From Pseudomonadota bacterium (GTDB lineage Bacteria; Vulcanimicrobiota; Vulcanimicrobiia; Eremiobacterales; Eremiobacteraceae), in contig JAJPHJ010000067.1 in NCBI GenBank assembly GCA_021325335.1, positions 1 to 64,000 on the forward strand: a stretch of DNA of 64,000 bases. Direction: 5' to 3'. Positions 38,554 to 46,504 of this stretch are shown here, one piece after another. How positions within the stretch are numbered: position 1 is the first letter of the stretch; the number at the start of each line of letters is the position of its first letter. The notes under the pieces are model-generated. The model was not told the origin of the DNA and ran no database searches. It saw only the letters and a list, made by a program, of their open reading frames with translations. The position numbers and the translations under genes were made by a program.

Positions 38554-40348
38554 GCAGCACGCGGTAGACATTCTTTGCATAATCGACGAACTTCTCGCCC
38601 GCTCTCTTGACAACACTATCGTGGGACCGTGCTTTCTGGCCCTCCCATTTGTGGAGGGTGGGATTCCAGATCAGATCCTTTCCGAAGATGACGCCGACGT
38701 AGTCAAATTCAAAGCCTTGAGCAGTATAAATGCAGCCAATCTGGTCGATGCCACCCGGATCTGTTGCCCAGTATTGAGCTTTTGGAATCCCTCGTGCAAG
38801 CCGTGCCGCCTCCGGCTTTGCGTTCCACGGTCGTTGCCAACCACCAATCTCGACGTCGCTCTCTAGCGTACCATCCGATCGCGCGTTGGACCACGGCCAA
38901 CAAAAACCAGCAACCATTCTGGCAGTACTTCCCTCTCGCTGCTTATTACGAATTAGAACCTCTAGATCTTCTGGCGTGTCGACAATTCGAAAATCGAAAT
39001 CCTCATTGGAATCGTACATCAAACCGATTGATGCACGACCACCTATCTCCAGCAGGTCGTCTATCCATTGAACGAATCGATCAGAACCCGCACATCTGAA
39101 TTGTGTGCTCAATCGTTCTCGAATGAGCTTCGCACCAAATATCGCTGCAGCATCTTGCACTAGATCGCTCGATCCTACTTCACCAGGTCGCACGACCTGT
39201 GCGTCATCAATGAAGAAGACGCTTGTTTTTGAGGCTTCAATGAGCTCGGCAATCTGGCTTCGATCAGAGCGGTGCTTCTTTCGAGTGAACCTGTTGTTGC
39301 TTGATTCCCGAATTCGGTGTGCCTCATCCATAATCAGAACATCGATCATCTCCGGGTCTGCTTCAGTGTAACTGTTGAAGTAGCGAAATTGGATTCCGGC
39401 TTTAGATCCTACAGCCTTACGCAGGTTGCCCGTGAATGCTCTTGATCCTGTGGCATACTGAGCATTTATCCCGTGGCGCGATAGCTCAGCCATGACGTTA
39501 ATAGCTATGAGAGATTTTCCAGTGCCAGGCCCGCCATTAACCAGAACTACGGTTCTGTTTTTGGACCGAAGCGCTTTGCGTGCATACGTTTCAATTGTAT
39601 TGAAAACGACAATTTGATCATCGAGAAGGACGTAGACCGGATCCCCCTTGACAATCTCCGCAACGTGCGCAAGCAATTTTTTGGACGGCTGGTACTTACT
39701 GTTGACAATCTTTTCAAGAACGGGTTGCCCCCCGCCGGCGCTCAAACGCTCGCGCAAGTATCTTGACAGCTCTTCGGCCTGATTCCCGGCAAACGCCGGA
39801 GTTTTTGAAAGTGTCCCCGCAAATCTCGAGTCATATATAGCCGACAGAGGATCGTATGGCATATTGTGCAGGTAGCAGCACGAAGAAAGCGCCACAGCAC
39901 CCTCACCTCGGCTGAACGCTCCTACGGTGTTGGCGAGATACTCCTCATAGTGATTCGCCTGAACCGAGGGGTGCGCCGTTGATCTCTGTTGTCCACCCAA
40001 GAAGGTAACAACGCACTCATCAATCTCCGATCTGGCAACGCTTTGCCACTGTTTGAGTTCGATGACGACAGATTGCTCTCGCCCGTGATCGTCGCGGCCA
40101 GCAAGAAGGCAATCCAGCCGTGCAGATGTTAGCGGCAGGCGCATCTCGAGGATAATGCCGTGATCGAGCAGCTTTGAATAGTTTATTTGAAGTGCTAGAG
40201 CGCGGAAAGAGTTCTCCCAAGATCGAAGCTCCGAAATTGACGGAGGATAACCAAAATAGGATGACCAGCTTGACGCCAACATGGAGGCGACGCGGTTGAG
40301 CGTTGTATCTTCAACGAACTCCTTGGAGGTTCCACAGTACAGTTGCAT
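38474..40348 (-). CDS. DUF2075 (Schlafen-related P-loop) DNA/RNA helicase-like protein
   Basis: VLVNGGPGTGKSLIAINVMAEL Walker A; VLIMDEAHRIRESS; YTAQGFEFDYVGVIFGKDL; YRVLLTRGLKGCYLLFLD. Confidence 0.88.
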   Translation of the reverse strand: MQLYCGTSKEFVEDTTLNRVASMLASSWSSYFGYPPSISELRSWENSFRALALQINYSKLLDHGIILEMRLPLTSARLDCLLAGRDDHGREQSVVIELKQWQSVARSEIDECVVTFLGGQQRSTAHPSVQANHYEEYLANTVGAFSRGEGAVALSSCCYLHNMPYDPLSAIYDSRFAGTLSKTPAFAGNQAEELSRYLRERLSAGGGQPVLEKIVNSKYQPSKKLLAHVAEIVKGDPVYVLLDDQIVVFNTIETYARKALRSKNRTVVLVNGGPGTGKSLIAINVMAELSRHGINAQYATGSRAFTGNLRKAVGSKAGIQFRYFNSYTEADPEMIDVLIMDEAHRIRESSNNRFTRKKHRSDRSQIAELIEASKTSVFFIDDAQVVRPGEVGSSDLVQDAAAIFGAKLIRERLSTQFRCAGSDRFVQWIDDLLEIGGRASIGLMYDSNEDFDFRIVDTPEDLEVLIRNKQREGSTARMVAGFCWPWSNARSDGTLESDVEIGGWQRPWNAKPEAARLARGIPKAQYWATDPGGIDQIGCIYTAQGFEFDYVGVIFGKDLIWNPTLHKWEGQKARSHDSVVKRAGEKFVDYAKNVYRVLLTRGLKGCYLLFLDDTTRRQFEDRLA

Positions 40349-40360
40349 TTTAGATCCTGT

Positions 40361-41387
40361 TTAGCGCAAGAGAGCGATCTTTTGCGCCAACTCGTTGCGG
40401 GGCACGAGGTTGCTATTTGACGCGACAACGAGCCCTATGCCCGCCTCTTCAAGCACCGTCGCCCCCCAGGAGGTTTCGCGATCGGGGGGACGACCGAACA
40501 CAAGGATCGGCAACGCGCCTGCAACCTCTGATCGATATCGAGCACGGTAGTCCACTAGCTGACCGATCCCGTACCTCATTCGGTCAACTGCTCGCTGGGG
40601 ATCGCTCAGGCTCTTCGCTTCTACTAGCAAACGCTGTCCGGCCGCTTCTATGAAGAGGTCGATGTTGTTGTTGAACCAAAATCTGCCACCCACTTTGTGC
40701 GTTTGTTCTGCAAAAAGTTTTAGTATGTTTTGATGGTCCGCACGAGCACGCTCTTGTAAGCTAGCAGATTCATAAACATCAATCACGCTATCACCGTGGG
40801 GCGTGTAACCCGCTCCGTGCGGGATCCGGTGGAGTTCACGAAGGCTATCTTTTGGAAAGTCGATGGGCTTGCCCAAGTATCCACTCATGTCTACTTCTTC
40901 AGTGCTCGGCATTTGCGAAATACCTACGAATACCACACCAGCTGCAGCTAGAATCCTGTGGTATGCGATTTGATCGATAACACGGACCGCGGACTGACTC
41001 TGCGGTGCATGATTTGTACCTGTTTCATAGTAGTTGCCTTGAGGATCCTTGAGTGCAACTGAAATTGGAAATCGCTCATAGCGGATAATCGGCGCGAAAC
41101 GATGATCGATTCTGTCCGGGTCGGGCCATGGAAGACCAATCACTCCATGCCCACAGTATGTTTTCGAATCGGGTCAGGGTGTGGCTTCGCCAAGCGGAAT
41201 AGTAGATGAACAGTTCGTACGGTTGGACGCGCTTGAAGTAAACCTGGGGATAATGATACAGCGAGCCTTCGGCGTCCGCGTATACGCGATCGGCCGGCGA
41301 AAAATGCTGGCTTAGAATCAGGGGCACAGCACAAGACTTTGCCCCCGGCAAGGAAGGACCCCGCCAAGCTCCGCCGGTATGGCTCAC
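40361..41387 (-). pseudogene. restriction-endonuclease-like gene split by a frameshift (ORFs 41076..41387 and 40361..41143)
   Basis: N-part ILSQHFSPADRVYADAEGSLYHYPQVYFKRVQPYELFIYYSAWRS in one frame; KTYCGHGVIGLPWPDPDRIDHRFAPIIRYERFPISVALKD... and IDLFIEAAGQRLLVEAKS in another. Confidence 0.6.
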
Positions 41388-41392
41388 CCAAA

Positions 41393-42295
41393 ATGAAGTT
41401 TTATGTTGCCGTGACGGACGATGCGTGGTTTAACAACCTTCGCGCGATGAGTCCTCCGCCAGAGGAAGTTAACTTCTGGACGGGATCCGCTGCTAATCAC
41501 GAGCCTGGAACGCCATGGCTGTTCAAGCTCCACTCGCCCAACAATTTCATAGTTGGAGGAGGTTACTTTACTTACTATACCAAGATGCCGTTGGTTATCG
41601 TTTGGGACGCGTTCGGTCGGCTCAACGGCGTCGATTCATTGGATACTCTAAAGAAGGCGATCGGTCAGTACCGCGATGACTCAACGTCACTTACGACATC
41701 AATCGGATGTGCGGTCCTCTCGCAACCGTTCTTTTGGAGTCGCGATCAATGGCTTCCAGCACCTGAAGACTGGTCGCCCAACATCGTAACTCGGAAATCT
41801 TATGAGACCGAAGACGCCGTAGGCGCGGCAGTCTGGCGGACCGTGATGGATCGATTTCCAAAACCTGTTGCTCCATTGCGCAACAGCGTGACCGGTGGCT
41901 TCGGCAAGCCTCAGCTCGTGCGCCCTCGGCTGAACCAGGGAGCCTTTCGGCTCATGGTAACCGACGCTTATCATCGACGTTGTGCAGTGACCGGTGAGAA
42001 GGCATTGCCTGCTCTGGAGGCCGCACACATTATGCCGTTTGCCGAAGTTCAAACCCATGAGGTAAGTAACGGCCTATTACTGCGTGCGGATATCCACCGC
42101 TTGTTCGACCTCGGGTACGTGACTGTGGCGCCTGACTATCGCTTCCTGGTCAGCAAAGCGATCCGCGATGAGTTTACAAATGGTCGCGACTACTACGGTC
42201 TGAACGGCCGCACCATTGCATTACCTGAAACGCCTTCTACCGTTCCCGATCCAGCGCTACTTGAGAGACATATTTCCACAATATTCCGTGGATAG
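41393..42295 (+). CDS. HNH endonuclease
   Basis: HRRCAVTGEKALPALEAAHIMPFAEVQTHEVSNGLLLRADIHRLFDLGYVTV; track ORF begins 41339. Confidence 0.88.
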   Translation: MKFYVAVTDDAWFNNLRAMSPPPEEVNFWTGSAANHEPGTPWLFKLHSPNNFIVGGGYFTYYTKMPLVIVWDAFGRLNGVDSLDTLKKAIGQYRDDSTSLTTSIGCAVLSQPFFWSRDQWLPAPEDWSPNIVTRKSYETEDAVGAAVWRTVMDRFPKPVAPLRNSVTGGFGKPQLVRPRLNQGAFRLMVTDAYHRRCAVTGEKALPALEAAHIMPFAEVQTHEVSNGLLLRADIHRLFDLGYVTVAPDYRFLVSKAIRDEFTNGRDYYGLNGRTIALPETPSTVPDPALLERHISTIFRG

Positions 42296-42347
42296 TCAGA
42301 CAACTACGCTGCCACCGAGGCGGGCGCAGCCGCACGAAGGTTGGCAA

Positions 42348-43775
42348 TCAATGCGCGGTTTGTGGTGACTTCTGCTGGTCTCGGACAGAAAGGAGCCTTT
42401 CTGTGACAGCTGCCACGTGGCTGCCCGCTTCGCCTTCAGTGCCAAATAACGCGGGTTTCATTGCCGGAACTCCAAGTAAATGTGCTTGTGACAAGTAATT
42501 GGCTGCCGACACAAAATGCTTTTGGAGTTCACTCGGTGATCTATCTGCGAGACCGGCGGCGGCATCGATCTGCTTTGCAGCTTCTCGAACATCCTCAACA
42601 GGCACAACCTCTTGGGCAATACTCGGGCCGGCAAGGGTCAGAGGACAGTCCCCGCGGGGTTGTCGTAACGTTAGTATGTCATCAAAGCGATTTGCGCTGC
42701 CATCCCTTTTTGTCAAGAAACTCCTTAGGTCGAATACCACCTTCAGCGTGGCCGCAAGAGAAGAATGATCGAGCACCTTCTTGACGATGGTTTGCTTTGG
42801 GATCAGCGGTGACACTAAGATCGCAGGAACACGAACGCCAAGCAAACTGAAATCGCATTCGGGCGATACACGCCCGTCGGGGTTGGCTGCAGGCCCTGGT
42901 GCTACGTGATCGTAGAACCCTCCATGCTCGTCCCACAGAACAAGAAGAAGTGAATTGTTCCATTGAGGGGAACTTCGAAGGGCCTCGTAGACCGCGGCTA
43001 TCAGCTTCTCGCCCTCGACGACTCCATTGCACGGGTGCTCGTCGTTGGCGGGTTTCCCCAATTTTGTAAAGTAGCGAGGCTCAATAAATGAGTAGTTTGG
43101 TAAGCGCCCTTGGTTACAATCGCGAAAGAATGCTGAGACATTCTCAAAAAACCTCAAATACTTTAGGTTTCGAAGGTTACTTAACATTATTGACTGGGGC
43201 AGATCGGGTGAATGAAAATATATCCGCCAAGTCTTGCCAACGTCCGAGATATTCTCAAATATTGTCCTCATGTTATAGTCACGTGGGTTATTATCCGTGT
43301 AGCCAAGGCTCGTGCAAGCGTGTAAGAAGAATCTATTGGGCCACGTTGGTCCCGGCACTGATGAAAACCAGTGATCACAAAGAGCAAACTCCTTCGCCAA
43401 AGTCGAGAGCACGGGCAATTTTTTCGAAGCAAAACAGTCCATGACGCGGCGTGCGTCTTTCGCCTGCACTCCAGCAACTTGCCCGTAATCATATACGAAA
43501 CCGTTGTTCATTGGCTGGGCATTTGGAGCTGGGCTTACTGATCCAAAAAGTTGAACCGCAACATCGCGGACGTCATGGTTCGCGTCGGGATCAAGGTCAG
43601 GAACATACGGAGCATTGTCCGATACAAGTTCCATCGGGCTCGCAGGGTCTGAAGGGTTGCGGTAGTTAAACTCTTCGCCGGTAAGACCGTCTATTCCGTA
43701 TCCCGGTTCTTGCAGATAACCAGCAAGATGATCGAAGGAGCGATTCTCTAACATCAATACGACAACAGTATCCAT
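42348..43775 (-). CDS. phosphoesterase/phospholipase C family protein
   Basis: VVVLMLENRSFDHLAGYL...GPTWPNRFF...LLLVLWDEHGGFYDHVAPG. Confidence 0.92.
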   Translation of the reverse strand: MDTVVVLMLENRSFDHLAGYLQEPGYGIDGLTGEEFNYRNPSDPASPMELVSDNAPYVPDLDPDANHDVRDVAVQLFGSVSPAPNAQPMNNGFVYDYGQVAGVQAKDARRVMDCFASKKLPVLSTLAKEFALCDHWFSSVPGPTWPNRFFLHACTSLGYTDNNPRDYNMRTIFENISDVGKTWRIYFHSPDLPQSIMLSNLRNLKYLRFFENVSAFFRDCNQGRLPNYSFIEPRYFTKLGKPANDEHPCNGVVEGEKLIAAVYEALRSSPQWNNSLLLVLWDEHGGFYDHVAPGPAANPDGRVSPECDFSLLGVRVPAILVSPLIPKQTIVKKVLDHSSLAATLKVVFDLRSFLTKRDGSANRFDDILTLRQPRGDCPLTLAGPSIAQEVVPVEDVREAAKQIDAAAGLADRSPSELQKHFVSAANYLSQAHLLGVPAMKPALFGTEGEAGSHVAAVTERLLSVRDQQKSPQTAH

Positions 43776-43807
43776 CGACTAATTCCCTAATCGTCACGCT
43801 TCCTAGT

Positions 43808-44473
43808 TCAGATTGCGAGGGCCCCAAGCGTATTGTCGTCGCCATTGATTCGATCTAGATCGACATCGCCTGTGATCCCATCAATGCGACCATTACTTTC
43901 ATGCTGCCAGATAACCCAATCACGCCAGCCACCTGGCAGGGTGGGCTCAGCGTCACCATTGTATTGAGCTAGCCAGAGGGGATGACCAGCAAAGGCATCA
44001 CAACCATTCATCTTGCTGTTCCAAAAACCATAGGAGGTGTAAACAAGAATGTGTCGGCCACCAAGAGCTTGTTCGATGTGAGTCAGGAACGTTGACAAGA
44101 CATGGACCAAATGCGTCACGTCTGATAGTCCATCGGTGACCTCAACATCCACCATGGGGACAAGATCACCTTTTTTCGGGTTAACTGTCTGCAAGAATAT
44201 GTTAGCCTGAACCGCTGGATCGGTGTTAAAATGCAAAAAGTGATAGGCGCCACGCATGATCGAAGGTTGTTGTGCCAGGGCCCGCCAGTTTCGAGCAAAC
44301 TCCGCGTCGACGCAAGTACTACCCTCAGTCGCTTTTACATATGCAAACTTGACGTTGCTGGACACAGCCACTGTAGCCCAATCTATTAGCCTTTGATAAA
44401 CTGACACATCGACGCCGTTGATCGCATATTGCTGTGACACACCATTTGGCAAACCACCTTTAGCTGTCGCCAT
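43808..44473 (-). CDS. GH25 family lysozyme
   Basis: NGVDVSVYQRLIDWATVA...FAYVKATEGST...RGAYHFLHF...PMVDVEV. Confidence 0.9.
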   Translation of the reverse strand: MATAKGGLPNGVSQQYAINGVDVSVYQRLIDWATVAVSSNVKFAYVKATEGSTCVDAEFARNWRALAQQPSIMRGAYHFLHFNTDPAVQANIFLQTVNPKKGDLVPMVDVEVTDGLSDVTHLVHVLSTFLTHIEQALGGRHILVYTSYGFWNSKMNGCDAFAGHPLWLAQYNGDAEPTLPGGWRDWVIWQHESNGRIDGITGDVDLDRINGDDNTLGALAI

Positions 44474-44530
44474 ATCGTCCTGTCAACGCTCCTTTGAGCC
44501 GCAGGCCATCTGTCAGCTTCCAATCGAAAG

Positions 44531-45754
44531 CTATTTTTGCGGCCCAAACGTGAATCCGATGAACCACATTCCTCTGGAGGCGGTTATTGTCGGCACGGCC
44601 GCACCTACGGCGATCGGGTTATTTACATCATATCCGGGCTGCGGCGTCGCATATGGACCTACGAGGTACCCAGCCGTCACAAAAAGGTACTGAAACAAGC
44701 CCACGGATGGACCGATCCCGTAGGCGAGGTTAGCCTGACCCGAGACCGTGATGCCGGCTCCCGGGCTGAGATAGAAGCATGTTTCTGTGCTCACACATGC
44801 TAGCCTTAAATGCACCATGCCGAAATAAGCGGTATTCGAGCTGGTCCCAATTTGGACTGTCGCTGTCGGCGGGCTGCTTCCGTTTGTCGTTTGTGCCACA
44901 AAGTTTCGCTGAGGGAGAGTTGTAAAGATCACCCCGCCGCTAGCTGTAACCTCCATCGGACAGCTTGCTGTAGCGGTAAAACTCTGACTCTTGGTGGCAT
45001 CGGAACGACTCGTCAGCGTTAGGGTAAAGGTTGTTGTCCGGCCACCCAGCCCTTGAAACGAACATGTCTCTCGCGACGTGCGTTGGAAGTCTCCCTGTGC
45101 TAGCGTGGCGTCTAGGTCTCCAAAAGCCGAGGTGACTTTAAGAGCGGACTTCTTGAAATCATCGACCGACTTTTTATCGGCGGCCGTGGCGCCAGTGTAA
45201 GCAATTAGATCCGCGTCCAACGTGCTCGAGCTCATTACGATCAGTATTTGCAAGTCGCTAACAACATATTTGTCGGCAAGGGAGACGGCGGGATCAATTG
45301 ATGGGTTGCTGACGTAAGCTGAATTGATCGCTGTTGCAACAGCCGCTTGAAGTGTTTCGATATCCGCGGGCGTGGAAGAAAGTGTTGTCTTGGCGAGATT
45401 AAGATCACACTCAAATTTCTTCGCTGGATCACTTTGACCGCAGGCGTTCGAAATCGCTTTGAAAGCTGATACTGCCACTTTAGGGGGGGTGCCGCCTTGT
45501 GGTGGCGTGAACCCAGTTGGCGCATTGGGACCAGCAATATCGATGGCGTTCTTTTTGAGAGCGACGAAGTATGCAACTGGATTGATGCCCACGAAAGTCA
45601 CCGAAGTAGGTGCTTGAAAAGTGTCCCCAACGCCAGCAAGGCTCGTGACGTTGACGTTGTCATCTGCTCCGGCCGGAGTTCCCAAGAAGATAAGAACGAA
45701 TATAACCGATGATGCTATGGTTCTAGAGTGAGGTAGCATCTTTCGCCCTTTCAA
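44531..45754 (-). CDS. secreted hypothetical protein
   Basis: signal peptide HSRTIASSVIFVLIFLGTPAGADD; family not recognised. Confidence 0.65.
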   Translation of the reverse strand: MKGRKMLPHSRTIASSVIFVLIFLGTPAGADDNVNVTSLAGVGDTFQAPTSVTFVGINPVAYFVALKKNAIDIAGPNAPTGFTPPQGGTPPKVAVSAFKAISNACGQSDPAKKFECDLNLAKTTLSSTPADIETLQAAVATAINSAYVSNPSIDPAVSLADKYVVSDLQILIVMSSSTLDADLIAYTGATAADKKSVDDFKKSALKVTSAFGDLDATLAQGDFQRTSRETCSFQGLGGRTTTFTLTLTSRSDATKSQSFTATASCPMEVTASGGVIFTTLPQRNFVAQTTNGSSPPTATVQIGTSSNTAYFGMVHLRLACVSTETCFYLSPGAGITVSGQANLAYGIGPSVGLFQYLFVTAGYLVGPYATPQPGYDVNNPIAVGAAVPTITASRGMWFIGFTFGPQK

Positions 45755-45781
45755 GCCGAAGCTTTTTCGCAGCGCATGCGC

Positions 45782-46159
45782 TTAAGTGATCTTGTCGCCT
45801 GCCCGATAGGCAGGCGCATGTGAGCGCCACATCGAGCCCATTTTCACGACTCGATGCCCGCTAAGGTTGCGTGAGCGACCAACGCGTCGCTTAGATAAGG
45901 CTTGCCTGTAGAGCTCACCCCGCTGGATCTCGACCGCCTGGGCGAAGATAGCGCAGCCAGCGGCAAAGTCCGACAGACCCGAATCATTGCCCGATTGATG
46001 GCGCCAGACGACAGCCTTGCCTTCGAGCACCACTTTCCAGGCGTCGCACAGGCTCACGCCGAGGACTTCGGCCGTTTGCATGACGAGCTGGGGAGCTCCG
46101 TAGAGATTGTGCCGGATCGAGTCGATGTGCTTTTCAAGGTCTTGCGGAATGAGCTTCAT
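45782..46159 (-). CDS. hypothetical protein
   Basis: coding-like ORF only. Confidence 0.35.
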   Translation of the reverse strand: MKLIPQDLEKHIDSIRHNLYGAPQLVMQTAEVLGVSLCDAWKVVLEGKAVVWRHQSGNDSGLSDFAAGCAIFAQAVEIQRGELYRQALSKRRVGRSRNLSGHRVVKMGSMWRSHAPAYRAGDKIT

Positions 46160-46327
46160 GCGTCAGGCAAACTCCGATCGAGGCCACATGAGGCGAGTGG
46201 TGCAAATATGGACCGGACGGTCGCCGAGGGATCGAGACCTTGCCGTCCCCACAGGGCCGGCACTGGACCCCGCAAAAGTGGGCCCCAGCCTTCCCGGACC
46301 CTAAGTGCTAGGCTTTGGCTAAGCTCG

Positions 46328-46486
46328 TTACTTAGGAAGTTGCGGCGTATCGTCTTGAGCCGAACGCGTTGTATTCTGCGAATGAGCCTGGAGCTGCGTC
46401 ATCATGGAACCGGCCGTGCTGCAAGCCGTGAGTGAGAGCACCGCGATAGCAATGATGGGCACGATGAAACGACGCGCCTTATCCAT
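46328..46486 (-). CDS. small lipoprotein, 52 aa
   Basis: MDKARRFIVPIIAIAVLSLTACSTAGSMMTQLQAHSQNTTRSAQDDTPQLPK*; lipobox LTAC; below ORF-track cutoff. Confidence 0.65.
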   Translation of the reverse strand: MDKARRFIVPIIAIAVLSLTACSTAGSMMTQLQAHSQNTTRSAQDDTPQLPK

Positions 46487-46504
46487 AGTGAAACCTCGCT
46501 TCAG

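Noticed and set aside
42300-46160. A third integrative element around the lysozyme/phospholipase genes
   Set aside because: No integrase, tRNA or flanking direct repeats found; only the gene content looks accessory.
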